DNA of 11,874 nucleotides from an uncultured Gemella sp. GTDB lineage: Bacteria > Bacillota > Bacilli > Staphylococcales > Gemellaceae. The translations under genes and the position numbers were made by a program. Within the stretch, counting starts at the first letter, position 1, and each line of letters opens with the position of its first letter. The notes beneath the pieces were generated by a model. The model worked only from the letters and a program-made list of their open reading frames with translations, did not search any database and was not told the origin of the DNA. Positions 1 through 7,458 of this stretch are shown piece by piece. The stretch covers positions 1 to 11,874 of the forward strand of contig USNF01000026.1 in assembly GCA_900555985.1 (NCBI GenBank), read 5' to 3'.

Positions 1-2213
1 TGAGATTTTTCAGCTTCGATATAAAGAATATCTTTACCATAGTCTAAGTAGAATGAAGATAATTCTACGTTGAAGAAGTTGATTAGCTCTGTAGTGATAC
101 TGTTAAACTGATAGTTTTCATAGTAATCTAATACTTTAGCTACAACTTTTTCAAATTTAAGAACCATGTATTTGTCTAATTCTTCTAATTCATCATATGA
201 TAATAAGTCTGTTCTATTATCAAAGTTTCCGTTGAATAAGTTACCTAGTAAGAAACGGAATGTATTTCTAATTTTTCTATAAGTTTCAGATACTTGTTTT
301 AGGATATCGTTAGAAATACGCACGTCTTGAGTATAGTCAACACTTGCTGACCATAAACGGATAATCTCAGCACCTAATTGTTTACCTACATCATTTGGAG
401 AGATAACATTACCTAGAGATTTACTCATTTTGTTACCATTACCGTCCATAACGAAACCTGCAGATACAAGCTCTTTATATGGAGCTTCTCCAGAGATAGC
501 TACAGAAGTAATTAATGAAGAGTTAAACCAACCACGATATTGGTCACTACCTTCTAAGTATAAATCAGCTGGGTATGTTAAATCATCACGAAGTGCACAG
601 CATCCTTGGTGAGAAGTTCCTGAATCGAACCAAACGTCCATAATATCCATTTCTTTAGTGAATTCACCATTTGGGCTACCTGGGTGAGTATAACCTTCTG
701 GTAATAACTCTTTAGCATCTTTATAGAACCATACATTTGATCCTTCTTCTTCAAAGATTTTAGCTACATGTTCAATTAGAGTATTATCTAAAATTGCTTC
801 TCCGTTTTCTGCATAGAATACAGGAATTGGTACTCCCCAAACACGTTGTCTACTAATTACCCAGTCACCACGGTCACGAATCATATTATATAATCTTGGT
901 TTACCCCATTCACTGTAGAATTTAGTTCTATCTACAGCATCTAATAATTCTGAACGGAACGCATCAATAGAACAGAACCATTGTGGTGTTGATCTAAAGA
1001 TAATAGGTTTTTTACTTCTCCAGTCATGTGGATATGAGTGAGTAATATTTTCTTGTTTTAATAATGCACCTATTTCATCTAAGTGTGCAATAATATTTTT
1101 ATTCGCATCGAATACGAATTGTCCTGCGAATTGTCCTGCTTCTTCAGTTAAGTTACCTTGGTTATCAACTGGTGATAATACTCCAAGTTTATATTTACCT
1201 TGACCAACGATAAAGTCATCAACCCCGTGTCCAGGAGCTGTATGAACTAATCCAGTCCCTGAATCAAGTGTTACATAATCAGCTAAGATTAATGTAGACG
1301 TTCTATCTAAGAATGGGTGTTGACATAGTAAATATTCTAATTCTTTACCAAGTACTGTTTTTCCTAGTTCAAAGTTTTCCCAACCGAATTGTTCAGCTAA
1401 GAAGTTAACTCTTTCTTTAGCTAATAGGTAGTTTTCACCATTTACTTTAACTTCTTGATATTCAAAATCAGGATGAACTGCGATACCTAAGTTAGCAGGT
1501 AATGTCCATGGAGTTGTTGTCCAGATAACGAATTTAGTTCCTTTTTCCACTACTCCATCTTCACTTACTAATTCGAATCCAACATAGATAGAAGGTGAAG
1601 TATGGTCACGATATTCAATTTCAGCTTCCGCTAAAGCAGATTCTGATGATGGAGACCAATAAATTGGTTTTAATCCTTTATAGATATATCCTTTATCAAC
1701 CATTTTACCGAATACACGGATTTGTTCAGCTTCAAATTTTGGATCTAGTGTTAAATATGGGTTTTCCCAATCACCGATTACACCAAGTTTTTTGAAGTCT
1801 GCACGTTGTTTATCTACTTGTTTTAAAGCATAATCTTTACATTTATTTCTGAATTTTGTAGCTGGCATAGATTTTCTATCAACACCATTGTTTACTAATA
1901 CTTGTTCGATTGGTAAACCGTGAGTATCCCAACCAGGAACGTAATTAGAAACAAAACCATTCATGTTTTTGTACTTAACGATAAAGTCTTTTAAGATTTT
2001 GTTAAGTGCGTGTCCAATGTGGATATTACCATTTGCGTATGGAGGTCCATCATGTAGTACGTATGAAGGTTTCCCTGCATTTTTTTCTAAAACTTTTCTA
2101 TATAAATCCATTTCATCCCAACGTTTTAAAAATTCTGGTTCTTTATTAGGAAGATTACCACGCATAGGGAATTTAGTTTTTGGCATTAATAATGTATCTT
2201 TTAATTCTACCAT
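1..2213 (-). CDS. ileS: Isoleucyl-tRNA synthetase, 5' part (C-terminus off the left edge)
   Basis: Class I aminoacyl-tRNA synthetase charging tRNA-Ile in the cytoplasm. About 737 codons are present, read without interruption. The class I signatures are clear: GNIHIGHA near residues 62-69 and KMSKS at 595-599, the same place as in the staphylococcal enzyme. The CP1 editing domain that removes Val-tRNA-Ile is represented by WTTTPWTLP from residue 231 and HTAPGHG at 324-330. The SDQYRGWFNSS segment belongs to the catalytic domain. The last visible residues (FYLDYGKDILYIEAEKS) lie in the anticodon-binding domain, so about 180 residues, including any C-terminal zinc site, are missing because the window ends. 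The start ATG is preceded by GAAAGGAG with a short A-rich spacer. Transcription is controlled by the T-box leader just upstream. Function is certain from sequence motifs. Confidence 0.98.
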   Translation of the reverse strand, partial: MVELKDTLLMPKTKFPMRGNLPNKEPEFLKRWDEMDLYRKVLEKNAGKPSYVLHDGPPYANGNIHIGHALNKILKDFIVKYKNMNGFVSNYVPGWDTHGLPIEQVLVNNGVDRKSMPATKFRNKCKDYALKQVDKQRADFKKLGVIGDWENPYLTLDPKFEAEQIRVFGKMVDKGYIYKGLKPIYWSPSSESALAEAEIEYRDHTSPSIYVGFELVSEDGVVEKGTKFVIWTTTPWTLPANLGIAVHPDFEYQEVKVNGENYLLAKERVNFLAEQFGWENFELGKTVLGKELEYLLCQHPFLDRTSTLILADYVTLDSGTGLVHTAPGHGVDDFIVGQGKYKLGVLSPVDNQGNLTEEAGQFAGQFVFDANKNIIAHLDEIGALLKQENITHSYPHDWRSKKPIIFRSTPQWFCSIDAFRSELLDAVDRTKFYSEWGKPRLYNMIRDRGDWVISRQRVWGVPIPVFYAENGEAILDNTLIEHVAKIFEEEGSNVWFYKDAKELLPEGYTHPGSPNGEFTKEMDIMDVWFDSGTSHQGCCALRDDLTYPADLYLEGSDQYRGWFNSSLITSVAISGEAPYKELVSAGFVMDGNGNKMSKSLGNVISPNDVGKQLGAEIIRLWSASVDYTQDVRISNDILKQVSETYRKIRNTFRFLLGNLFNGNFDNRTDLLSYDELEELDKYMVLKFEKVVAKVLDYYENYQFNSITTELINFFNVELSSFYLDYGKDILYIEAEKS

Positions 2214-2231
2214 TTTTTCTCCTTTCAAAAT

Positions 2232-2305
2232 AAAAAGCTCGTAGTAAAAGTTATTGAGGGCGGAATATATCCACGGTACCACCTCATTTAACTCCCACTA
2301 AGAGC
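2232..2305 (-). terminator. Putative leader terminator of the ileS T-box
   Basis: The arm GCTCTTAGTGGGAGTTA (2305-2289, minus strand) can pair with TAACTTTTACTACGAGC (2253-2237), with one mismatch and a few G-U pairs, and is followed by TTTTTATTTT. The loop of this stem encloses the whole antiterminator, which is unusual. In most T-box leaders the terminator reuses the 3' strand of the antiterminator. Pairing was worked out by eye. Confidence 0.5.
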
Positions 2306-2430
2306 ACTCATTGTCCTATATAATTAATTTCTAATAAAGTGATAACTACTTTATGTCTTTATAAAACTTTTCACCAACCAGTTTCTCTCTAACAATAAAT
2401 ACATAGTAGTCCTGTCTTTATTCAATAAAC
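2232..2430 (-). promoter_or_regulatory. T-box leader of ileS (Ile specifier)
   Basis: A 5' leader RNA that senses uncharged tRNA-Ile. Stem I is closed by AATAAAG (2416-2422) pairing with CTTTATT (2333-2339). It contains the conserved GGTTGGTGAAA-type distal loop sequence and an AGTA-type loop E element followed by the specifier ATC (2343-2341), an Ile codon. The T-box core TGGTACC (2284 to 2275 region) is a bulge whose TGGT is complementary to the ACCA end of tRNA-Ile. Flanking TGAGG pairs with CCTCA, and GTGG pairs with CCGC, giving a canonical antiterminator at about 2255-2289. An outer stem (2289-2305 with 2237-2253) is followed by a run of T and then the ileS ribosome binding site. This is the main content of the gene-free stretch 2214-2570; nothing recognisable lies at 2462-2523. 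Confidence 0.92.
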
Positions 2431-2432
2431 AT

Positions 2433-2461
2433 ATTATATTACATCAACAATAAAGTTTCAA
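2433..2461 (-). promoter_or_regulatory. Promoter of ileS
   Basis: Reading the minus strand, a TTGAAA -35 box (2461-2456) and a perfect TATAAT -10 box (2438-2433) are separated by exactly 17 bases, directly upstream of the T-box stem I. This is a near-consensus sigma-A promoter. Confidence 0.8.
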
Positions 2462-2523
2462 GTGTTTTTTGCGAATTTATTATTAAATTTTCTGAAAATA
2501 AGCCGTTTTATTTCCATTTAGAT

Positions 2524-2559
2524 AATAAAAAAAGTCTATACCATATTAAATATAGACTT
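2524..2559 (-). terminator. Terminator of the YpmS-like gene
   Basis: AAGTCTATA (2559-2551) and TATAGACTT (2540-2532) form a 9-bp hairpin with a 10-base loop. On the minus strand it is followed by a run of T, just after the stop codon at 2571. It isolates this gene from ileS. Confidence 0.85.
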
Positions 2560-2570
2560 CTGTTTTATTT

Positions 2571-3215
2571 TTAAGCTCCTAAGTAACCTTTTAATGCTTG
2601 TGAGCCATATTGTAATAACTGTTCTTTAGTTAAAGAAGCTGATACATTTATCATACCATTTGATACTTCTATACCTTCTAATTTTACAGGTAGTTCTACT
2701 TTATTAATAGTTATTACATTACTATTAACACTTACACCTGTTCCAGTTAAATACTCTTTTAAATATTTTTCTAAAGCAAAATCAGGTATAGGTACTTTAC
2801 CTATTTTAGCATCTTCTAATGTTAGTTCAATTTTATTATTTGAACCAGATAGTTTTATATTAGAAGAAATCTCACTATTTATAAAAGATAACTGAACTGG
2901 TAGCTTAGCTGCTACTCTATTACCAACTAATTTATAGCTACCTTCTTGAATTTCAGCACTATCTTTAGTCGCATGATTTAATATTGATAAGAACATTTCG
3001 TTATCAATTTTAAGACTAGTAGATAATTTTGCATTACTATAACTTACATTGCTTATAAACTCTTTATTTAAAGATGCTAAATCCATAGACGAATTTACAC
3101 TTGATAACTTTTCAGAAGGTTTAATATCTTCGCTAGGTTGCAGTGCGTATACTGCTCCCCCACCAAGAAGTGCTATAACTACTAGAAAAGCTAATAATTT
3201 TCTTAATACTTTCAC
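2571..3215 (-). CDS. Membrane-anchored extracellular protein, YpmS/DUF2140-like
   Basis: Predicted 214-residue protein with a short basic N-terminus (MKVLRK) and one hydrophobic segment (LLAFLVVIALLGGGAVYAL). The rest is hydrophilic and rich in beta-forming segments, so it is probably anchored with its body outside the cell. The pattern of short alternating strands, then KIGKVPIPDFALEKYLKEYL, then a VITINKVELPVKLEGIEV segment recalls YpmS (DUF2140), a protein of unknown function. This is a resemblance recognised by eye, not a search result. Start choice: a TTG at 3224 would extend it by three residues but lies one base from the AGGAG (3230-3226). The GTG at 3215 has a 10-base spacing and gives a natural signal-anchor start. 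It has its own promoter and terminator. I see no lipobox cysteine. Confidence 0.55.
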   Translation of the reverse strand: MKVLRKLLAFLVVIALLGGGAVYALQPSEDIKPSEKLSSVNSSMDLASLNKEFISNVSYSNAKLSTSLKIDNEMFLSILNHATKDSAEIQEGSYKLVGNRVAAKLPVQLSFINSEISSNIKLSGSNNKIELTLEDAKIGKVPIPDFALEKYLKEYLTGTGVSVNSNVITINKVELPVKLEGIEVSNGMINVSASLTKEQLLQYGSQALKGYLGA

Positions 3216-3247
3216 TTGAGTCAAACTCCTTTTTTATTATAATTTAC

Positions 3248-3276
3248 ATTATACAACAATATAGTAAACTATACAA
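3248..3276 (-). promoter_or_regulatory. Promoter of the YpmS-like gene
   Basis: On the minus strand, TTGTAT (3276-3271), 17 bases, then TATAAT (3253-3248), about 30 bases upstream of the likely GTG start. The -35 box is imperfect. Confidence 0.6.
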
Positions 3277-3392
3277 ACTAAACTTTAAACATACTTAATG
3301 TCTCTTTTTTAAAAATAATTTTTTTGAAAATATTTATGGTTATTCATAAGCCAATTAAAGCCCTTTACATAAAAAATATTAAAAAAATTGAC

Positions 3393-3421
3393 TTGCATTA
3401 TAGTTTTATATGTGTTAGTAT
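3393..3421 (+). promoter_or_regulatory. Promoter of the SemiSWEET gene
   Basis: TTGCAT (3393-3398), a 17-base spacer, and TAGTAT (3416-3421) preceded by TGT, an extended -10 signal. An overlapping TTGACT at 3388-3393 is too far (22 bases) from this -10 box. The ribosome binding site GAAAGGAG follows before the ATG. Confidence 0.5.
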
Positions 3422-3451
3422 ACTCTAATACTTTGAAAGGAGAAATATAAT

Positions 3452-3709
3452 ATGAATAAAAAGTTTTTCAAAATACTTAGTTGGGTAGCTACTTGTACTG
3501 CCATGCTTATGTATATATCTTATATACCTCAAATTTCAGGTAATATAAATGGACATAAAGGTGACTTTTTACAACCTTTTGTTGCAGGAATTAACTGTAC
3601 ACTTTGGGTTCTTTATGGATTTTTAGGAGAGAAACGAGATTGGCCAATCATTATAGCCAACTCACCAGGAATAATTTTTGGATTCACAGCTGCATTCACA
3701 GCATTATAG
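3452..3709 (+). CDS. SemiSWEET sugar transporter (MtN3/PQ-loop family)
   Basis: An 85-residue protein with three membrane helices (about residues 8-28, 41-59 and 64-84), the size of a bacterial SemiSWEET, which works as a homodimer moving sugars across the membrane down their gradient. The PQ-loop motif is in the first helix (YIPQISGN, Pro26-Gln27). The second helix has NCTLWVLYG with Trp52, and the third has ANSPG with Asn70. In characterised members a Trp and an Asn at these places line the sugar pocket. The start is set by GAAAGGAG eight bases or so upstream. It is a single-gene unit with its own promoter and terminator. The substrate cannot be told from sequence. Confidence 0.9.
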   Translation: MNKKFFKILSWVATCTAMLMYISYIPQISGNINGHKGDFLQPFVAGINCTLWVLYGFLGEKRDWPIIIANSPGIIFGFTAAFTAL

Positions 3710-3715
3710 AAATGG

Positions 3716-3752
3716 ACTGGCTTATAATTTAATTGTAGGTCAGTTTTTATAT
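3716..3752 (+). terminator. Terminator after the SemiSWEET gene
   Basis: ACTGGCTTATA (3716-3726) pairs with TGTAGGTCAGT (3734-3744), an 11-bp stem with a few G-U pairs, followed by TTTTTATATTTT. It begins six bases after the stop codon. Confidence 0.75.
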
Positions 3753-3771
3753 TTTACTTTCCTGAAATCAA

Positions 3772-3800
3772 TGTACAAAATATAATTTTTAAGCTATAAT
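3772..3800 (+). promoter_or_regulatory. Promoter of the PfoR-like gene
   Basis: TGTACA (3772-3777), 17 bases, and a perfect TATAAT (3795-3800). The -35 box is weak. A small inverted repeat, TAACCT/AGGTTA (3807-3812 and 3817-3822), follows in the transcribed leader. Confidence 0.6.
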
Positions 3801-3848
3801 TATTAGTAACCTTTTTAGGTTATAAATACACGAAAGGAAGCATTCACT

Positions 3849-4898
3849 ATGGAAGAAAAAATTACATTTAAAAAATTTACTATGAATGTACTTAACGGTG
3901 TTGCACTAGGGACTGTCCTATGTTTAGTACCCGGTGCATTATTAGGAGAACTTTTGAAATATATCGCAAAAGTATATCCATCTTTAGCGTTTTTATCATT
4001 TTCGGTTACAATTTCTAATGCCCTTATTGGACTTGCTTCAGGTATGATAATAGGAATGATGTTTAAATTAACACCTATTCAAAGCACTTCTATTGGTTTA
4101 GCAACACTATATGCCAGTGGTTCAATAGTTCAAACAGCTGATAAAACAGGCTTAATGTTAAAAGGTGCAGGAGATATTGTTACTATTATCTTTACTGCAG
4201 CATTAGCAACTGCATTTATTTTACTTATTGGAAATAAAACACAAGGTTACGCAGTATTAGTATTACCTACTCTAATCCTTGTTATAATAGGTGGTATCGG
4301 AAGATATTTACTTCCATTTTTCGCGGGACTTACTAAAGTACTAGGAGACGGAATTAAACATTTATTAACTCTTCAACCTATTATACTAACAATATTAATA
4401 GCTATTATTTTTGCTTGTCTAATTGTTACGCCGATAACATCAGTTGGTATTGCACTTGCGATCAATATTGATGGTATTGCATCTGGAGCTGCAAACCTTG
4501 GTATATGTGCATGTGGATTTACACTTGCTATTGCTGGTTGGGCAGTTAACTCAAAAGGTATCTCTCTTGCTCACTTTATAGGATCACCAAAGATTTCTAT
4601 GGCAAATGTTTTTGCAAAACCAAAAATCATGTTACCAGTAATATGTAGTGCAGCTTGCACAGGAGTACTAGCCGCTATCTTTAATATTAAAGGTACAGCA
4701 ATGAGTGCTGGTTTTGGATTTAGTGGTTTAGTTGGCCCATTAGCTCACCTAGCGACTACTAACGGTGGTGCTTACGAAATAATTAAAGCCGTGATAATCT
4801 TTGCGTTAGTTCCTATTATAACTGGATACCTATTTGTAAAACTATTTACAAAAGTAATTCCAATTATAAAACCAGAAGACTACAAAATTAATATGTAA
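3849..4898 (+). CDS. PfoR-like PTS EIIC-type membrane protein
   Basis: A 349-residue, very hydrophobic protein with about nine or ten membrane segments, matching the PTS_EIIC_2 (PfoR) family in length and in features such as LNGVALGTV near the N-terminus, GLASGMIIGMMF in the second segment, and a Gly-rich GFGFSGLVGP then NGGAYEIIKA near the C-terminus. Relatives are annotated either as sugar PTS transporter subunit IIC or, after Clostridium perfringens PfoR, as a regulator of a toxin gene; the real substrate of the family is not settled. No EIIA or EIIB domain is fused to it or encoded next to it, so if it is a transporter it depends on components elsewhere or does not use the PTS. The ribosome binding site is AAAGGAAG with about ten bases to the ATG. 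It is a single-gene unit with promoter and terminator. Confidence 0.8.
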   Translation: MEEKITFKKFTMNVLNGVALGTVLCLVPGALLGELLKYIAKVYPSLAFLSFSVTISNALIGLASGMIIGMMFKLTPIQSTSIGLATLYASGSIVQTADKTGLMLKGAGDIVTIIFTAALATAFILLIGNKTQGYAVLVLPTLILVIIGGIGRYLLPFFAGLTKVLGDGIKHLLTLQPIILTILIAIIFACLIVTPITSVGIALAINIDGIASGAANLGICACGFTLAIAGWAVNSKGISLAHFIGSPKISMANVFAKPKIMLPVICSAACTGVLAAIFNIKGTAMSAGFGFSGLVGPLAHLATTNGGAYEIIKAVIIFALVPIITGYLFVKLFTKVIPIIKPEDYKINM

Positions 4899-4904
4899 TA
4901 CATT

Positions 4905-4944
4905 AAACCTTATTACTTTTAAAGAGTAATAAGGTTTTTTATAT
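4905..4944 (+). terminator. Strong terminator after the PfoR-like gene
   Basis: AAACCTTATTACT (4905-4917) and AGTAATAAGGTTT (4925-4937) form a perfect 13-bp stem with a 7-base loop, followed by TTT and AT-rich sequence. The 3' arm itself merges with the T run. Confidence 0.9.
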
Positions 4945-4958
4945 ATGAAACTATATTC

Positions 4959-4987
4959 TATAAAATTAATCTTTTTTAAGCTATAAT
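4959..4987 (+). promoter_or_regulatory. Possible promoter of lipL
   Basis: A perfect TATAAT at 4982-4987 sits about 37 bases upstream of the ATG. No good -35 box is present at 17 bases (TATAAA, 4959-4964). The 15 bases ending in this -10 box are identical to those at the PfoR-like promoter. Confidence 0.4.
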
Positions 4988-5023
4988 ATATTTATAATTC
5001 TATCTTACTTTTAAGGAGTAACT

Positions 5024-5845
5024 ATGCTTGAACTTATTAAAAATAAAAAAGTTAATATCTACACTAACTTACATGGGAATAATCCACTTATTCCTATAGC
5101 GACTGATGAACTATTTCTTCGTCAAGTACTAACTAATAATGAGTGTATACTACATATTCATTCTTTAGAAAATTCCGCTATTTTAGGAACGCCTGATACA
5201 CGTGTCCCATTTTTTAAAGATGCTCTAGATTCATTTTATAACAATAATCTAGTTCCTGCGGTAAGAAATATCGGTGGTTTAGGTATTATAGCTGATACAG
5301 GTGTTGTCAGTTTTTCTATAATTATGAATATAAATCCAAGTACATTTTCTTTAAACGCAGGTTATAACCTTATGACTGAATTTATTAAGGAGATATTCCC
5401 AGAAGCATCAAGTAAGATACAAGCGGTAGAAATTAGTAACTCATATTGTCCAGGTGATTTTGACTTAAGCATAGATGGTAAAAAGTTTGCCGGTATTGCC
5501 CAAAGAAAAGTAAAAGAAAATGTCGTCGTTTCTATTTATCTTAGTTTATTTGGCAATCAACAAAATCGTACTAGTATAATGAAAGAATATTATGAAGCCG
5601 GAATAAAAAATCAAGAGCTAAAATACAAATATCCAAAAATAGATATTAACTGTATGGATACGCTAGAGAACTTACTTAATAAAACTCTAACTACAAAAGA
5701 TCTATTAGAAAGAATGCTTAAAGTACTTCAATCTTTAAACTGTGAAATAGGAAAAGGTAATTATTCTAATAAAATGATAGAAGATTATAAGGAAATATAT
5801 AAACAGACTAAACAAAGAAACGATAAATTACTACATGGTGAATAA
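5024..5845 (+). CDS. lipL: Octanoyl/lipoyl-[GcvH]:protein N-octanoyltransferase LipL
   Basis: A 273-residue protein of the biotin/lipoate ligase-like fold. LipL moves octanoyl (or lipoyl) groups from the glycine-cleavage H protein to the E2 subunits of 2-oxoacid dehydrogenases. Visible marks: RNIGGLGIIADTGVVSFSI (residues 81-99), the strand that begins the acyl pocket; SYCPGDFDLSIDGKKFAG, with Cys142 in the position of the acyl-carrying Cys of Bacillus subtilis LipL and the conserved GKKFAGIAQRK Lys. The presence of the Cys and the lack of an ATP-binding accessory domain favour an amidotransferase over a lipoate ligase. The start is set by TTAAGGAG seven bases upstream. It is transcribed alone and ends in a hairpin shared with the convergent DUF554 pair. 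A GcvH gene is not in the window. Confidence 0.85.
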   Translation: MLELIKNKKVNIYTNLHGNNPLIPIATDELFLRQVLTNNECILHIHSLENSAILGTPDTRVPFFKDALDSFYNNNLVPAVRNIGGLGIIADTGVVSFSIIMNINPSTFSLNAGYNLMTEFIKEIFPEASSKIQAVEISNSYCPGDFDLSIDGKKFAGIAQRKVKENVVVSIYLSLFGNQQNRTSIMKEYYEAGIKNQELKYKYPKIDINCMDTLENLLNKTLTTKDLLERMLKVLQSLNCEIGKGNYSNKMIEDYKEIYKQTKQRNDKLLHGE

Positions 5846-5850
5846 AACAA

Positions 5851-5890
5851 AAAATCTAGTATAGAATTAAAATCTATACTAGTTTCTTTT
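5851..5890. terminator. Bidirectional terminator between lipL and the DUF554 pair
   Basis: CTAGTATAGA (5856-5865) and TCTATACTAG (5873-5882) form a perfect 10-bp stem with a 7-base loop. It is followed by TTTCTTTT on the plus strand and by ATTTTTTG on the minus strand, so it can end both converging units. Confidence 0.85.
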
Positions 5891-6611
5891 AATTAAATAT
5901 CGGTATAAATGCGAATATTACCGCTAGTATAATAGCTGGTAACATATTAGCAACCCTAAGCTTCAAGTTCCAGATTAAGTTTGCTCCGACGCAAAAAATT
6001 AGTACTGAACCTACCATTGATAGATTAGTTAATGCACCTTGTGTCATAATCGGTTCAATAAATTTCGCAAGAATAGTTATTCCTCCTTGGAATATAATAA
6101 GAGGAACAACTGAAAAAACACTACCTCGACCATATGCCGCAGTAAATATTAATATTGTCACAAAATCGAGTACAGCTTTTGCAGTTAAAATAGAATAATC
6201 ATGAAATAAAGCATCTTGAATGGCTCCTAAGATAGACATAGCCCCAATACAAATAGTTAAAGACGCCAGAATAAATGAATCAACAAATCTGTTGTCACCA
6301 CTACTTTTAGTTACTCTTTTTAGGTAAATACCTAAATCTTCAAATAGTTTTTCTATATTTAAGATTTCCCCTATTAAAGTACCTAATGTCATACTAACTA
6401 CAAGTACCATGGCTCCACTAGACACTATTTTTCCATTATTTATTTTTAAAGCATGTTCGCACGCGCCAATTATTCCTAGAAACGCTACTGATATTCCAGC
6501 AACTTTCATTATAGCTTGTTGTATATTATTAGATATTTTATGACCTATTAATATACCAAGAGCTCCACCTAGTAGAACCCCTACTGCATTTATTAATGTA
6601 CCTATTCCCAT
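5889..6611 (-). CDS. DUF554 family membrane protein, second of a tandem pair
   Basis: A 240-residue polytopic membrane protein of the DUF554 family (Bacillus YdfK, Escherichia YqgA), whose function is not established; transport or membrane stress roles have been guessed. The N-terminus MGIGTLINAVGVLLGGALGI has the family's Gly-rich first helix, and the middle has MSILGAIQDALFHDYSILTAKAVLDF, the family's most conserved part. Six or seven membrane segments are visible. The ribosome binding site AAAGGA lies a few bases before the ATG and 16 bases separate it from the upstream paralogue's stop, so the two are co-transcribed. It is similar to that paralogue along its length but clearly diverged, pointing to an old duplication. 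Confidence 0.85.
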   Translation of the reverse strand: MGIGTLINAVGVLLGGALGILIGHKISNNIQQAIMKVAGISVAFLGIIGACEHALKINNGKIVSSGAMVLVVSMTLGTLIGEILNIEKLFEDLGIYLKRVTKSSGDNRFVDSFILASLTICIGAMSILGAIQDALFHDYSILTAKAVLDFVTILIFTAAYGRGSVFSVVPLIIFQGGITILAKFIEPIMTQGALTNLSMVGSVLIFCVGANLIWNLKLRVANMLPAIILAVIFAFIPIFN

Positions 6612-6627
6612 TTTTATCCTTTCAATC

Positions 6628-7356
6628 TTACAATAAATGTAATATTATATTAACCCAAAACCAACTAAATGGCATAACTAAAATCATTGCTGGTATCATA
6701 TCCACCACAGGAAACATTTTTAACTTTAGAATTCTAAATCCTGCCGCTACCATTAAGAAACCACCACAAGCTTTAAAATCAGCAATCATATCCGGTGTCG
6801 TTAACGGAACGATAAAACTTGCCGATAAGAATAATGTCGTAAAGATAACAAACTGTGGAACAGCAATTAGTGAAACGATATACCCTAAGTTACACGCAAA
6901 TATCGCTGCAGTAAAGAAATCCAGAATAGATTTAGTTATAAGCAAACTAGAATCACCAGTCATACCTTCACTTAGACTTCCATATATTCCCATACCACTA
7001 GAACAAAATAGCACTATTACTGTAATTAAAGTAGCTAGAAATTCTGTTTCTGACATATTTGTTTCTTTTTTTGGTATGATACGAATCATTACTTTTTGAA
7101 GTTTTGAACAAAGTTCATATACTTTATCCCCTAGGTTAAATATTAATCCTACTATAGTTCCTATAATAAGAGCAAAAACAACCGTAGGCATATATTTCAT
7201 TAAAACTATCGACGAAATACCCATTCCCATAGAACAAAGACCAAATATAAGATTTAGCTGTTCTTTATACTTCTCTGGCAACTTATTTCCTAAAAGAGCT
7301 CCAGCTATACCACCTAGAAATATTGCGACGGTATTAATTATAACCCCAATCGGCAT
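6628..7356 (-). CDS. DUF554 family membrane protein, first of a tandem pair
   Basis: A 242-residue polytopic membrane protein of the DUF554 family. It begins MPIGVIINTVAIFLGGIAGALLG, matching the first helix of its neighbour, and carries the corresponding central block (GMGIYGSLSEGM, then LLITKSILDFFTAAIFACNLG). A more hydrophilic loop around residues 90-105 (PKKETNMSETEF) separates two membrane halves. Start: AAAGGAGAG precedes the ATG by a short spacer. It is the first gene of a two-gene operon with a good promoter and the shared terminator at 5851-5890. Two paralogues with about equal length transcribed together suggest that they act as partners, but that is inference. Confidence 0.85.
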   Translation of the reverse strand: MPIGVIINTVAIFLGGIAGALLGNKLPEKYKEQLNLIFGLCSMGMGISSIVLMKYMPTVVFALIIGTIVGLIFNLGDKVYELCSKLQKVMIRIIPKKETNMSETEFLATLITVIVLFCSSGMGIYGSLSEGMTGDSSLLITKSILDFFTAAIFACNLGYIVSLIAVPQFVIFTTLFLSASFIVPLTTPDMIADFKACGGFLMVAAGFRILKLKMFPVVDMIPAMILVMPFSWFWVNIILHLL

Positions 7357-7392
7357 AATATCTCTCCTTTACTCAAAAAAATACGTAAACTT

Positions 7393-7421
7393 ATTCTAAC
7401 ATGTAGTTTATTTTCTTACAA
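7393..7421 (-). promoter_or_regulatory. Promoter of the DUF554 operon
   Basis: On the minus strand, TTGTAA (7421-7416), a 17-base spacer, and TAGAAT (7398-7393) preceded by TGT, an extended -10 signal. It lies about 40 bases from the first ATG and back to back with the promoter of the reductase-like gene. Confidence 0.65.
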
Positions 7422-7433
7422 TACTTTTTCAGT

Positions 7434-7457
7434 TATAGATAAATAATTTTATCTATA
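7434..7457. repeat. Perfect palindrome in the reductase-like gene promoter (possible operator)
   Basis: TATAGATAAA (7434-7443), a 4-base spacer, then TTTATCTATA (7448-7457): ten of ten bases pair. It lies one base upstream of the first TATAAT (7459-7464) and covers the place of the -35 box. It lies between two divergent units, so a regulator bound here could act on either. The same inverted repeat could form a hairpin in RNA, but it has no T tract in the right place. Confidence 0.5.
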
Positions 7458-7458
7458 G

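Noticed and set aside
430..2244. Plus-strand open frames of 60-93 codons at 430-612, 1595-1795 and 1963-2244
   Set aside because: They lie on the opposite strand of ileS, which is intact with all its motifs, and have no ribosome binding site or protein-like composition.
3222..3224. TTG as start of the YpmS-like gene
   Set aside because: The AGGAG ends one base before it, too close for initiation. The GTG at 3215 has proper spacing.
5024..5845. Lipoate-protein ligase (LplA) for the lipL gene
   Set aside because: The YCPG cysteine and the length fit the LipL amidotransferase; no accessory C-terminal domain of LplA is visible.
6596..7099. A 167-codon plus-strand open frame
   Set aside because: It overlaps the first DUF554 gene on the other strand and no good ribosome binding site precedes it. 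Long antisense frames are common opposite Gly/Ile-rich membrane protein genes.
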